Shown piece by piece: positions 25,365 to 34,224 of a stretch of 64,000 nucleotides of DNA. Each line of letters opens with the position of its first letter. Positions within the stretch are counted from its first letter, which is position 1. The DNA comes from Planomicrobium sp. Y74 (lineage in GTDB: Bacteria > Bacillota > Bacilli > Bacillales_A > Planococcaceae): NCBI RefSeq assembly GCF_003668635.1, contig NZ_RCWH01000003.1, positions 186,001 through 250,000 of the forward strand, given 5' to 3'. The notes under the pieces were generated by a model that did not search any database, was not told the origin of the DNA, and saw nothing but the letters and a program-made list of their open reading frames with translations. Both the position numbers and the translations under genes were made by a program.

Positions 25365-26336
25365 ATGAGAGCCATGGTCTGCACCCGTTACGGGCCACCG
25401 GAAGTTTTGGAGCTTCAGGAACTTGATAAACCGGTGCCGAAAGCCGGCGAAATTCTGATTAAAGTTCACGCCTCCACCGTAACAGCGGGGGACTGCGAAA
25501 TGCGGAGCTTCAAATTTCCGGTGCTGCTGTGGATTCCGCTGCGACTTTATTTAGGCGTACGGAAACCGAGGATGAAAGTAATGGGGCAGGAGTTTGCTGG
25601 AGAAGTTGAATCTGCGGGAACCGAACAGACTTTATTCACGGAAGGTGACCGTGTATTTGGTTCAGCTGAATTGAAGCTTGGCACTTATGCCGATTACCTG
25701 TGCCTGCCGGCCGATTATGCAATTGCCCGCATGACGGACGGATTCAGTTTTGAAGAAGCTGCCACCATACCGACAGGTGGCATGAATGCCTTATTTTTTC
25801 TTAGGAAAGCCAAAATTCAGCCAGGCCAAAAAGTGCTGATCATCGGAGCGGGCGGCAGCATCGGCACCATGGCTGTTCAGCTGGCCAAGAATTCGGGCGC
25901 TGAAGTGACTGCGATCGACAGCGGGGAAAAGTTGGACATACTCCTATCCATTGGCGCGGATAAAGTGATTGATTACCGCAAGGAAGACTTTACTGCGACG
26001 GGTGAAACATATGATGTGATTTTCGATGTTGCGGGCAAGAGCCCTTTTTCAAAAACAATCAATTCAGTAAAACCAAAAGGCGTTTACCTGTTGGGCAATC
26101 CGAACCTTACTCAAATGGTCCGAAGGCTCATCCGAACGAAAAAAGGCGACCGGAAAATCATAGCGGGAGCGGCCAGCTATAAAGCCGAAGATTTACGCTA
26201 TCTGAACGGATTGATTGCAGACGGCAGGATCAGGCCGGTCATTGACCGGGTCTTTCCTCTGGAAGAGCTGAGTGAAGCGCATCGTTACGTGGAAAGCGGC
26301 GAGAAGAAAGGGAATGTTGTAGTCAGCAATCGATGA
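25365..26336 (+). CDS. Zinc-independent MDR family alcohol dehydrogenase/quinone reductase
   Basis: A 323-residue NAD(P)-dependent medium-chain dehydrogenase. It has a GroES-like N-terminus (YGPPEVLELQELDKPVP), the EEAATIPTGGMNAL linker and a Rossmann motif VLIIGAGGSIGTMAVQLAK. The usual structural zinc cysteines are absent, as in quinone reductases. GGAGG lies before the ATG at 25365; a longer frame from 25305 has no ribosome site. The substrate is unknown. Confidence 0.85.
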   Translation: MRAMVCTRYGPPEVLELQELDKPVPKAGEILIKVHASTVTAGDCEMRSFKFPVLLWIPLRLYLGVRKPRMKVMGQEFAGEVESAGTEQTLFTEGDRVFGSAELKLGTYADYLCLPADYAIARMTDGFSFEEAATIPTGGMNALFFLRKAKIQPGQKVLIIGAGGSIGTMAVQLAKNSGAEVTAIDSGEKLDILLSIGADKVIDYRKEDFTATGETYDVIFDVAGKSPFSKTINSVKPKGVYLLGNPNLTQMVRRLIRTKKGDRKIIAGAASYKAEDLRYLNGLIADGRIRPVIDRVFPLEELSEAHRYVESGEKKGNVVVSNR

Positions 26337-26437
26337 CAAGGCAATGGTTGTATATTCGTAAGCTATAATAACAAGAAGCGGGCTTTCTACGGAGCCTAGT
26401 AAGAAAGATTAAAATGCATTTGACGGGGGAAATTGAT

Positions 26438-27271
26438 TTGAACGATTATTATGGGGAACTTTGTACACAAGTATATGAAACAAATAAGTCTATTGCAGGT
26501 GGAGAGGAGCTTGAATTCTATCTGTCTTATGTGAAGCATAAAGACATGCAGCTGCTGGAACCGATGTGCGGAAATGGCAGAATGCTCCTCCCGTTTTTGG
26601 AAAAAGGAATTGATATTGACGGCTTTGACATTTCAGAAGAAATGCTCAGCTTATGCAGAATGAAAGCTCAGAACTTGAATCTTAAGCCGAATGTATTTCA
26701 TTGCAGACTGGAAGAATACACGAGCGATAAGAGGTACGATCTGGTGTTGATACCGTTTGGTTCTTTTTCGCTGCTGCCGGATGAATTAGTGAAAGACAGT
26801 CTTGCTAACATGAGAAATGTCTTGAAGGATGATGGAAAGATCCTGTTGACTGTCATAACGAATAATGGTCCGATTGACGAGATGCCGGACTGGGTTGAAA
26901 CGAATAGGCAGTATATTGATGGCAATGAAATTATTGAATACAAGAAAATGAGTTTTGATCAGGAAAGTAAAATGCTGAATACTACCTTGAAGTATCATTT
27001 AATAAAAGATGGACAAGCAGCTAAAGAAGAAATAATGGAATTCCCGGTTCGGCTCTATGAAAAGGGCGAGTTTGAAAATGTGTTGAAGGCTAATGGTTTT
27101 AAGGATTTTACTCGTCATGAAGTCGAAAACGGCTACGGGGCAGGAAGTTCATTTCATGTATTTGAATGTGGAAAGCAGAGGGAATTAATAGAACCTTTAA
27201 CTGACATACAACAGCTGATTTTTGATGAGAAAAAACAAAAAGCATCCTGTCCGGGATGCTTCAAAGGTTGA
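26438..27271 (+). CDS. Class I SAM-dependent methyltransferase
   Basis: About 277 residues with a classic SAM-binding motif I, LLEPMCGNGRMLLPF, motif II around DIDGFDIS and a DLVLIPFGSFSLL post-motif. The target is unknown. The start is uncertain: TTG at 26438 has GGGGGA 8 nt upstream and gives MNDYYGELC, which looks like the natural N-terminus; ATG at 26414 is the other choice with a weak site. Its last codons contain the terminator of the converging gene. Confidence 0.8.
   Translation: MNDYYGELCTQVYETNKSIAGGEELEFYLSYVKHKDMQLLEPMCGNGRMLLPFLEKGIDIDGFDISEEMLSLCRMKAQNLNLKPNVFHCRLEEYTSDKRYDLVLIPFGSFSLLPDELVKDSLANMRNVLKDDGKILLTVITNNGPIDEMPDWVETNRQYIDGNEIIEYKKMSFDQESKMLNTTLKYHLIKDGQAAKEEIMEFPVRLYEKGEFENVLKANGFKDFTRHEVENGYGAGSSFHVFECGKQRELIEPLTDIQQLIFDEKKQKASCPGCFKG
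27232..27262 (-). terminator. Reverse-strand terminator inside a coding region
   Basis: AAGCATCC/GGGATGCTT stem. On the reverse strand TTTTTGTTTTTTC follows. It lies entirely within the final codons of the methyltransferase gene and serves the converging small membrane-protein gene. Confidence 0.8.
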
Positions 27272-27272
27272 T

Positions 27273-27548
27273 TTAGCTATTCTCTTTCCTGCTGCTTTCA
27301 TAATCTTTAAGGAACTTCTCATCTTTCTTCCTATCAACGAAACTCCAAATTGTAAAAATTAAAATTGATATGCCTATTACCATTAATGAAGCATTGAATA
27401 CAAAATCAAAATCCATCTCTCCGGAAATTTGGTCAACGCCGGCCCTATTGAGATAGCTTTTGGAACTGTTTTGGTAATTAAACAAGCTGAAGGATAAAAC
27501 GAGGCCTAACAAGAGCCCGCCTAGAATCGAGAAAGATATTTTCTTCAT
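27273..27548 (-). CDS. Hypothetical two-helix membrane protein
   Basis: A 91-residue protein with hydrophobic segments at about 5-24 and 50-71 and a basic C-terminal tail (FVDRKKDEKFLKDYESSRKEN). GGAGGTG lies 9 nt before the ATG. No family is recognised. Its stop codon is only 2 nt from the stop of the converging methyltransferase gene. Confidence 0.7.
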   Translation of the reverse strand: MKKISFSILGGLLLGLVLSFSLFNYQNSSKSYLNRAGVDQISGEMDFDFVFNASLMVIGISILIFTIWSFVDRKKDEKFLKDYESSRKENS

Positions 27549-27779
27549 TCTGCGAACACCTCCAGTTAATAGTGTACCTTATACTGTATCAAAAGTAGCG
27601 TAATCCCGGCATTTCTAATATCAAAAATAATCTTGGGAATATTGACAAAGTCGGCAGTTTACCAGTCCTGCTATAATTTTTTTTGCATACCGAGTTCCAG
27701 AAATTGTACTGATTCCAGGGAAGTGATAACTTAAGCTTTATACAAGTAGTTTGTTAAAAATTTACTGGAGGGATATCGG

Positions 27780-28643
27780 ATGAAAATTTTAGTTACTGGA
27801 GCAACAGGGAAACTAGGTTCGAAGGTCACAGCGTCATTATTGAAATCAGTACCTGCAAGCGATCTGGCTGTAAGTGTTCGAAATCCGGGGAATGCCGAAG
27901 AACTTCGTGCGCGTGGAGTAGAGGTCCGTCAAGGAGACTTTGACCGTCCGGAAACATTGGATAAAGCTTTTGCGGGAATTGACCGATTATTGATTATTTC
28001 TACAGACGGGGACAATGAAACAAGAATTGAGCAACATAAGAATGCTGTCCAGGCAGCTGAGCGTGCAGGAGTTGGATTTATTGCCTACACGAGTCTTGCA
28101 AATGCAACGGAAAGTAAAAACTTAATGGCACCGCCACATGTAGCCACAGAAGCAGCTATAGTTGAGACAGGAATACCATATTCATTCCTTCGCAACAATT
28201 GGTACCTGGAAAATGAAATCGGAAGCATTCAAGGTGCCATGGCAGGAGCTCCGTGGGTAACTTCTGCTGGAGAAGGTAAAGTAGGGTGGGCATTGCAACA
28301 GGACTATGCAGATGCGGCTGCAGAGGTACTTGTTGGTGACGGACACGAAAACACTATTTACGAACTTTCGGGCCCTCTATTGACACAAGAAGAACTGGCA
28401 GCTGCTGTTGGAAATATTCTGGGCAAAGAAGTGCCTGTACAACAAGTCAGCGACGAAGAATATGCGGAAATCATGAAAGGTTTGGGCCTGCCTGATTATG
28501 TGCTGCCAATAGTTGTGGGTATTCAACAAAGCATCAGAAACGGTTCGCTGGAAGTCAGCAACACCGATTTCGAGAAAGTTCTTGGTCGTCCCGTTACTCC
28601 GATTAACGAAGCGTTAGAACAAATTATCAAGGCAAATTCATAA
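27780..28643 (+). CDS. NmrA/QorB-type NAD(P)H-dependent oxidoreductase
   Basis: A 287-residue atypical short-chain dehydrogenase with the N-terminal dinucleotide motif VTGATGKLGSKV and the NmrA-like layout seen in QorB (quinone oxidoreductase 2) and azoreductase-like proteins: RAGVGFIAYTSLANA, then IPYSFLRNNWYLEN. It probably reduces quinones or acts as a redox sensor. GGAGGGATATCGG precedes the ATG. A terminator follows. Confidence 0.87.
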   Translation: MKILVTGATGKLGSKVTASLLKSVPASDLAVSVRNPGNAEELRARGVEVRQGDFDRPETLDKAFAGIDRLLIISTDGDNETRIEQHKNAVQAAERAGVGFIAYTSLANATESKNLMAPPHVATEAAIVETGIPYSFLRNNWYLENEIGSIQGAMAGAPWVTSAGEGKVGWALQQDYADAAAEVLVGDGHENTIYELSGPLLTQEELAAAVGNILGKEVPVQQVSDEEYAEIMKGLGLPDYVLPIVVGIQQSIRNGSLEVSNTDFEKVLGRPVTPINEALEQIIKANS

Positions 28644-28687
28644 AGAAGATAGTTAGCTATATAAGTAAAAACTAAATAGTTCAGTGA

Positions 28688-28727
28688 AGCGGGTTGCTCT
28701 TGTGTTGGGAGCAATCCGCTATTTTTT
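28688..28727 (+). terminator. Rho-independent terminator
   Basis: AGCGGGTTGCTC pairs with GAGCAATCCGCT (one mismatch), then ATTTTTTA. Confidence 0.85.
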
Positions 28728-28749
28728 AGGTATTTGGCTGGATAGGCAA

Positions 28750-28789
28750 AAGAAGGGAAAGTTGCTGAAGACAGCGACTTTCCCTTCTT
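28750..28789 (-). terminator. Rho-independent terminator (reverse strand)
   Basis: AAGAAGGGAAAGT/ACTTTCCCTTCTT with inner GCTG/CAGC pairs. It follows the FMN reductase gene on the reverse strand, where TTTTGCC follows the stem. Confidence 0.75.
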
Positions 28790-28807
28790 ATCAATTTATA
28801 TGCATTC

Positions 28808-29374
28808 TCAAAAATCATACTCCGCTTCTTTTTCTTCGCGGATCTTCGTAAATATTTCCGTCAAAACCACCGTGTCTTCTGCCAGTCTCTCAATGCGAAG
28901 CAGCACGTCGTGGTTGATAATTTCTTTTTGGTAGAAATCTTCTTCCACGACGAAGACGAAAGTCTGGACCATTTGCGCTTTCATATATGCGAGAATTGGC
29001 TTCAGCTGGGTGTCTGCGACCATATAATGCTTGGCAGAACCGGCTGTCACCAGCATGCTGACCACTTTATCGCGGAAAGCATTGACTGGCAGCAAGTCGA
29101 AAATGTTTTTTAACGCCGCCGGTATGGAAGCCTGGAAAATCGGCGTTCCGATGACGATGGCATCAGCTTCCATCAATGTTTTCGTCACGTAGCCGGTATC
29201 ACCTTCATAATCGAGGTAATTGCGGCCGTCGCTGAATTCCATTTTATAATCCGCTAAATCAATCAACTCTGTTTCCACTTCAGGGTATTTCTCCGAGATC
29301 GCTTTGATGGTTGCAGTCATAGCGATTCTTGTTTTTGAACCGATTTGGGAACCGGATAAACCTACGATTTTCAT
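28808..29374 (-). CDS. NADPH-dependent FMN reductase
   Basis: A 188-residue flavodoxin-like reductase. The FMN phosphate loop is GLSGSQIGSKTRIA at the N-terminus, and GTPIFQASIPAALKNIFDLLP is the typical flavin-contact segment. Such enzymes supply reduced FMN. It follows the luciferase-like monooxygenase gene by 12 nt, which fits a two-component flavin monooxygenase. Confidence 0.9.
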   Translation of the reverse strand: MKIVGLSGSQIGSKTRIAMTATIKAISEKYPEVETELIDLADYKMEFSDGRNYLDYEGDTGYVTKTLMEADAIVIGTPIFQASIPAALKNIFDLLPVNAFRDKVVSMLVTAGSAKHYMVADTQLKPILAYMKAQMVQTFVFVVEEDFYQKEIINHDVLLRIERLAEDTVVLTEIFTKIREEKEAEYDF

Positions 29375-29386
29375 TCCGCTTCCTCC

Positions 29387-30445
29387 TTATTTTTTGGCAG
29401 TGTATTTTTTGATTGCCGGGATAATTTCCGTGCCGATCAATTCGAGGTTTCGCTTGAGCTTGTCCATCGGCATGCCGCCAAAGTCGATTTGGGCGATATA
29501 GCGCTGATGGCCGAATACTTCATGCTGATGCAGGATTTTTTCGATGATCTGCTGCGGGCTGCCGATGTTCATGATGTTATGCGGGTCGACGCCTTGTGCG
29601 AATAGCTGTTTCGGGAAGCCGCCGCCGTTGGTGCGTTTCATGCCTTCATTGATATGAGGATACAGGTCTTTCAACGCTTGCTGGGAATCTTCCGCGGCGT
29701 AGAAAAAGCCTGCCGTTGCGACCGGCAATTCATCAGGATTATGACCGCCTGCCCGAGCCGCATCGCGGTAGGCATCGACTGTCCGTTTGAAAGTTGAAGC
29801 GGCGCCGCCAAGATGTGCCATGAACATCGGCACACCGGCATAACCGGCTTTCATCGCGCTGGCCGGAGTGCCGCCTACTGCGCGCCAAATTGGAAGAGAG
29901 CCGTTGACCGGACGTGGCAGCACTTGTGCATTTCGCAGGGGTGCGCGGAATTCTCCGCTCCAATTGACGATTTCGTTTTCATTGATCAGCCGAAGCAAAT
30001 CGAATTTTTCTTCGAACAGCTCTTCGTAATTGCGGACGTTATAACCAAGCAAATCGAACAGTCCGATGCGTGAAGCGCGTCCCGCCACAAGTTCTGCCCG
30101 GCCGCCTGAAATCAAATCGAGCGTGGCAAAGTTTTCATAGACACGCACCGGATCGGACGTACTGATGATGGTCGATGAACTGGCGATTTTAATCTTTTTC
30201 GTCGCCTGTGCAATTGCGGAAAGCACTACAGCGTGAGCCTGTGTGGCGAAAAATTCCTGATGGCTTTCGCCGACACTGAAAAACTCGACGCCTGCCTGTT
30301 CCGCAAGTCCTGCGTATTCGATAATGTCCTGAATCCGTTGCTGCGCAGAGATTCTTTCACCTGTAGCCGGGTCCGGCAAATGGTCGCCAAGTGTATAGAT
30401 GCCAAACTCCAGACCATTGTCAGGATTGATGCGATATTTTTCCAT
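29387..30445 (-). CDS. LLM-class flavin-dependent monooxygenase
   Basis: A 352-residue bacterial luciferase-like TIM-barrel protein. It has EFGIYTLGDHLPDP at the N-terminus, GVEFFSVGESHQEFFA, and SGGRAELVAGRASRIGLFDLLGY typical of the family. It would oxidise an unknown substrate with reduced flavin delivered by the reductase encoded just downstream. It is divergent from an HxlR regulator gene with a palindrome between them. Confidence 0.9.
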   Translation of the reverse strand: MEKYRINPDNGLEFGIYTLGDHLPDPATGERISAQQRIQDIIEYAGLAEQAGVEFFSVGESHQEFFATQAHAVVLSAIAQATKKIKIASSSTIISTSDPVRVYENFATLDLISGGRAELVAGRASRIGLFDLLGYNVRNYEELFEEKFDLLRLINENEIVNWSGEFRAPLRNAQVLPRPVNGSLPIWRAVGGTPASAMKAGYAGVPMFMAHLGGAASTFKRTVDAYRDAARAGGHNPDELPVATAGFFYAAEDSQQALKDLYPHINEGMKRTNGGGFPKQLFAQGVDPHNIMNIGSPQQIIEKILHQHEVFGHQRYIAQIDFGGMPMDKLKRNLELIGTEIIPAIKKYTAKK

Positions 30446-30513
30446 GAATAAATCCGCCCTTCTATTTCAAATATAAAGTCATTATAAGCGATAGGTGATT
30501 TTATTATAAGTAC

Positions 30514-30527
30514 GCACTCTAAAGTGC
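30514..30527. promoter_or_regulatory. Palindromic operator candidate for HxlR regulator
   Basis: GCACTCTAAAGTGC is a near-perfect palindrome in the 117-nt gap between the divergent monooxygenase and regulator genes, overlapping the likely promoter area. HxlR-family repressors bind such short palindromes. Confidence 0.5.
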
Positions 30528-30562
30528 TATAGTATACAAAAAGATACTATGGGGTGGTTGTT

Positions 30563-30919
30563 ATGGAACGTAAACCGGATAATTGCCGTGTGGAAGATGC
30601 GCTCGGCATACTTGTCGGCAAGTGGAAACCCGTGATTCTTCTATACCTGCTGCAGGAAGGCACTAAACGCTTCAGTGAGCTGAAACGCAATATGCCGGGC
30701 ATCACGCAAAAGATGCTGACGAAGCAATTAAGGGAACTGGAAGATGAAGATATAATCGCTCGAGTTGTCTATCCTCAAGTCCCACCGAAAGTGGAGTATT
30801 CGATGACGGAATATGGCCGCAGTCTAGAGCCGATTCTTGAAGCAATGCACGAATGGGGCGCCAAACATACCGAGCATAAAATGGAGAAGCAGCAAAACCA
30901 GCTGAAAAGTTCATCGTAA
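30563..30919 (+). CDS. HxlR-family transcriptional regulator
   Basis: A 118-residue winged-helix protein. It matches HxlR-type regulators: [23 protein letters not shown], the recognition region [25 protein letters not shown], and [14 protein letters not shown]. The single early cysteine (C in DNCRVE) is at the position used for thiol or quinone sensing in YodB-like members. It probably controls the divergent monooxygenase/reductase pair and itself. The ATG at 30563 has GGGGTGG upstream. Confidence 0.9.
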   Translation: MERKPDNCRVEDALGILVGKWKPVILLYLLQEGTKRFSELKRNMPGITQKMLTKQLRELEDEDIIARVVYPQVPPKVEYSMTEYGRSLEPILEAMHEWGAKHTEHKMEKQQNQLKSSS

Positions 30920-30921
30920 GT

Positions 30922-30962
30922 AAACCGGGTCTCTCTGATTATAGGAGAGGCCCGGTTTTATT
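30922..30962 (+). terminator. Rho-independent terminator
   Basis: AAACCGGGTCTCTC pairs with GAGAGGCCCGGTTT (one mismatch), then TATTGCG. Confidence 0.85.
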
Positions 30963-31058
30963 GCGTTCATCGGAATTCAATATTTTGTAAGGCTTAAATC
31001 CGGTGTGTAAAATGAAGGGCATATGGTTATACCTAAAAGAGAAACTGAAGGAGAGGCG

Positions 31059-31103
31059 ATGCAGCACGAATTTAGAAACGATGAAGACATTCGGATTTTA
31101 TAA
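31059..31103 (+). CDS. Possible 14-aa leader peptide
   Basis: The strong ribosome site AAGGAGAGG is positioned for this ATG rather than for the dehydrogenase ATG at 31081. The frame encodes MQHEFRNDEDIRIL and stops 20 nt inside the dehydrogenase gene. It may couple translation, or be chance. Confidence 0.3.
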   Translation: MQHEFRNDEDIRIL

Positions 31104-32100
31104 ACCGGGATCGAAAGAAGAAGCGATGGATTTTCAATTGGTGGAAGAGGAAAAACCGACAGCGACGGGACGCGATCTGCTGGTGGAAGTAAAAGCGATT
31201 TCCGTGAATCCGACAGACCTTCGCACGCGCGAGGGCAAAAAAGACGATGACGAGTCGCTGACTGTTGTCGGCAGGGATGTGGCTGGCGTGGTTGTTGCGA
31301 CTGGTGATGACTGTTCTTATTTTAATGTCGGTGATGAAGTGTTTTACGCGGGCACTAACAACCGGCCCGGCGGGCAAAGCGAGTTTCATCTGGTGGATGA
31401 GCGCATTGTCGGGCGCAAGCCGGCGAGCCTTGATTTCGCGCAGGCAGCGGCATTGCCGTTGACCAGCATTACTGCCTATGAAGCGTTGTTTGAGCGAATG
31501 GGCGTTTCCAAAGAAGCAGCCGACAATAAAGGCCGGACTATCCTGATTATTGGAGCAGCAGGCGGCGTCGGCTCGATTGCGGTGCAGGTTGCCAAACTCG
31601 CCGACTTAACGGTAATCGGCACAGCTTCCCGCACCGAGACGGTCGAGTGGGCAAAAGATCACGGCGCCGACCATACCATAAATCATCACGTGGAATTCGG
31701 ACCGCAGCTGGAGAACCTCGGCATCAATGGCGTGGATTATATTTTCTGCCTGAACAGCCCTGACGAGCACATGGCCGGAATGGCGAAAGCGATTCTGCCG
31801 CAAGGGAAAATCTGCTCGATCCTGCCGGCATTCAAGCCGCTCGACCTCGCGCTGTTCGGCAAAAGTGTCACGTTCGTCTACGAACTTATGTACACCCGTT
31901 CCGTTTTCCAAACGGCCGATATGGTCCATCAACACATAATGCTGAACGAACTGGCCGACTGGGTGGATGACAATAAAATCCGTTCGACGATGACGCAGCA
32001 TTTCTCGCCGATTTCAGTGGATAATCTGAAAGAGGCTTATACGAATCTGCTGACTGGCAAGACGATCGGTAAGATCGTGCTGGAAGGTCCGTTCGAGTGA
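31081..32100 (+). CDS. Zinc-binding alcohol dehydrogenase family protein (MDR)
   Basis: A 339-residue medium-chain dehydrogenase/reductase of the zinc-type alcohol dehydrogenase-like subgroup. Visible are ISVNPTDLRTREG, LTVVGRDVAGVV, AAALPLTSITAYEAL and the Rossmann motif ILIIGAAGGVGSIAVQVAK. MKTFGFYKPGS is a typical family start, but no ribosome site lies at normal distance; the nearest strong site serves a 14-codon overlapping frame. The substrate is unknown. Confidence 0.87.
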   Translation: MKTFGFYKPGSKEEAMDFQLVEEEKPTATGRDLLVEVKAISVNPTDLRTREGKKDDDESLTVVGRDVAGVVVATGDDCSYFNVGDEVFYAGTNNRPGGQSEFHLVDERIVGRKPASLDFAQAAALPLTSITAYEALFERMGVSKEAADNKGRTILIIGAAGGVGSIAVQVAKLADLTVIGTASRTETVEWAKDHGADHTINHHVEFGPQLENLGINGVDYIFCLNSPDEHMAGMAKAILPQGKICSILPAFKPLDLALFGKSVTFVYELMYTRSVFQTADMVHQHIMLNELADWVDDNKIRSTMTQHFSPISVDNLKEAYTNLLTGKTIGKIVLEGPFE

Positions 32101-32110
32101 AAATAAATAA

Positions 32111-32153
32111 AGCGTCGACTTCTCTTTTTGATGGAGGGGTCGGCGTTTTTTGT
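32111..32153 (+). terminator. Rho-independent terminator
   Basis: GCGTCGACTTCTC pairs with GAGGGGTCGGCG (with G-T pairs), then TTTTTTG. Confidence 0.75.
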
Positions 32154-32195
32154 TTTCATTGATCATTTAGAGTCAAGATCAAAAGATTAATGGAT

Positions 32196-32215
32196 GCTTT
32201 TCGCTGGCGAAAAGC
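32196..32215. repeat. Palindrome GCTTTTCGCTGGCGAAAAGC, copy 1
   Basis: A 20-nt palindrome with 9-nt arms around a two-base centre. Identical to the copy at 36401 and one to two centre bases different from those at 42966 and 43099. The start of a 21-nt repeat array lies 108 nt downstream. Confidence 0.85.
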
Positions 32216-32322
32216 GAAAGTACATGGGATAGCAGTTATGTCTATCCGAAAATGGAGAGTGGCATCGGGTTTATTTGGAATAATTGCCAATATATTTAGC
32301 GGTTAATCGAGAAATTGAAACA

Positions 32323-32414
32323 GAAAGTATTTCATTGGAATTGGAAAGTATTATGGGTGATTTGGAAAGTATTTAGGGTCAAATAGAAAGTATTTGAGGC
32401 TAAACAGAAAGTAT
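32323..32414 (+). repeat. Array of five GAAAGTAT units, 21-nt period
   Basis: GAAAGTAT starts at 32323, 32344, 32365, 32386 and 32407, exactly 21 nt apart each time, with 13-nt variable spacers. It lies in the 675-nt gap between a dehydrogenase and cstA; the rest of that gap holds a terminator, the palindrome, a second short array and the cstA promoter. Confidence 0.9.
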
Positions 32415-32508
32415 CGTCAAATACTGGGAATTAAAATTCTTTTAAACAGGTCATACAGCCAGGATTCATGCTTTGGAAACTTCATTTTGACGTCTAGAAA
32501 TCATAATT

Positions 32509-32557
32509 GACAGTATTTTGGCTGTAACGGGCAGTAACGGCACTACAACGGACAGTA
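32509..32557 (+). repeat. Short array of three G(A/G)CAGTA units, 21-nt period
   Basis: GACAGTA, GGCAGTA and GACAGTA start at 32509, 32530 and 32551. The step is again exactly 21 nt. With three short units the case is weaker than for the other arrays. Confidence 0.6.
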
Positions 32558-32735
32558 TATCCAGAAAATTGGCATCCCATCACATCCCTAAATCTATATC
32601 CAAAAGTTTTAACTTAAAGCGACAAAAAAACAAATTGACTTTATAAAATTATTGTAATATTCTTTAGAACAGTATAAAAATAGTGTTTATTGCTTTAGGC
32701 GCGGGAAGTTGAAGAAAAAAATAGCGGTTATTTTG

Positions 32736-32757
32736 TATACTGTTGTAAGCGATTTCA
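32736..32757 (+). promoter_or_regulatory. -10 element and cre (CcpA) site of cstA
   Basis: TATACT at 32736-32741 is a good -10 element. TGTAAGCGATTTCA at 32744-32757 fits the cre consensus with one mismatch and would cover the transcription start. CcpA control of cstA is known in B. subtilis. Confidence 0.65.
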
Positions 32758-32775
32758 AATAAGAGGAGAGAAAGA

Positions 32776-34206
32776 ATGATTACATTTATCGTTTCAATTG
32801 CGTTGCTTGTGGCAGCTTATTTTACATATGGAAAGTATATCGAAAAACTTTTCGGACCGATGGCGAGTCGAAAAACGCCTGCTTATGCCAATCAGGACGG
32901 CATTGATTTTGTACCAATGAACAAACATAAAAACTCGTTGATTCAATTGCTGAATATTGCAGGGACCGGCCCGATTTTCGGTCCGATCATGGGAGCTCTT
33001 TACGGGCCAGTCGCATTTCTATGGATCGTCATCGGCTGTATTTTTGCAGGGGCGGTGCACGATTACCTGACGGGCATGATTTCCATCCGCAATAAAGGCG
33101 CGCATATTCCGGAGCTTGCAGGTAAATTCCTTGGCGCGGCGTCCAAACATCTTGTCAACTTTTTCGCATTATTGCTGCTGTTGCTTGTCGGAACCGTGTT
33201 TGTGACAACACCGGCATCATTGCTTTCTATTCTATTGGATGGAAAAGTGGCTGTCGGAATATTGATTGGGCTTATTTTCGTCTATTATTTCCTTTCGACA
33301 ATTTTGCCGATCGATAAAATCATCGGCCGGCTGTACCCTTACTTCGGAGCTGTCCTTTTGATCGGGACATTTGGTGTCGGCATTGCGCTGTTGTTTTCCG
33401 AGTACAAAATTCCGGAACTTCGCTTGGAGAATCTGCATCCTGATAATTTGCCGATTTTCCCGATTTTATTCTTCACGATTACCTGTGGAGCTTTATCCGG
33501 CTTCCATGCGACACAGTCGCCGATCATTTCACGGACGACGCAAAATGAGTCGCAGGGACGTTACATTTTCTACGGTATGATGATTGCGGAAGGGATCATA
33601 GCGATGATCTGGGCTGCTGCTGCGATGAGCATTTTCGATGGCCAGACGCTTTCAAGCATCATCAGCTCAGGAACTCCATCAGCTGTCGTCAATGAAGTCT
33701 CCATGACGCTTTTAGGTGCAGTCGGCGGTACGATTGCTGTTCTTGGTGCCATCGTCTTGCCGATCACTTCAGGCGACACGGCGTTCCGCGCTGCGCGTTC
33801 GATCATTGCTGATTACATTAAAGTGGACCAGCAGAAAGTGATGAAACGGCTGATGATTGCAGTTCCGTTATTTGCGGTTTCATTGTTATTGACTCAAATT
33901 GATTTCGCCTTGCTGTGGCGCTATTTCTCCTGGGCAAACCAGGCGACAGCGGGGATTGCTTTGTGGATTGCGACGATGTACTTGTATATCCAAGGCAAGA
34001 ATTACCTGGTGTCATTGGCACCGGCAATTTTTATCACCTATATGGTATTTGTCTATATCCTCAATCAAAAAATCGGTTTCAATCTTGACCTCAATTTGTC
34101 GTTTATCATTGGTATAGTCTTAACCATCATCATTGTGGGACTGTTCTTCGCGAAAGCACGGAAAAATCGTGCCGACGACGTGGAGACAGTTGTTGCGGTG
34201 GACTGA
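32776..34206 (+). CDS. cstA: CstA-family carbon starvation transporter, second copy
   Basis: A 476-residue paralogue of the reverse-strand cstA at 6.6 kb, sharing LIQLLNIAGTGPIFGPIMGALYGP, GCIFAGAVHDYLTGMIS and TITCGALSGFHATQSP. It should likewise import pyruvate or peptides during carbon limitation. GAGGAGAGAAAG precedes the ATG. The overlapping cre site suggests glucose repression, a feature I could not find for the other copy, so the two may be used under different conditions. Confidence 0.93.
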   Translation: MITFIVSIALLVAAYFTYGKYIEKLFGPMASRKTPAYANQDGIDFVPMNKHKNSLIQLLNIAGTGPIFGPIMGALYGPVAFLWIVIGCIFAGAVHDYLTGMISIRNKGAHIPELAGKFLGAASKHLVNFFALLLLLLVGTVFVTTPASLLSILLDGKVAVGILIGLIFVYYFLSTILPIDKIIGRLYPYFGAVLLIGTFGVGIALLFSEYKIPELRLENLHPDNLPIFPILFFTITCGALSGFHATQSPIISRTTQNESQGRYIFYGMMIAEGIIAMIWAAAAMSIFDGQTLSSIISSGTPSAVVNEVSMTLLGAVGGTIAVLGAIVLPITSGDTAFRAARSIIADYIKVDQQKVMKRLMIAVPLFAVSLLLTQIDFALLWRYFSWANQATAGIALWIATMYLYIQGKNYLVSLAPAIFITYMVFVYILNQKIGFNLDLNLSFIIGIVLTIIIVGLFFAKARKNRADDVETVVAVD

Positions 34207-34224
34207 TCTGAAATGAAATTTATA

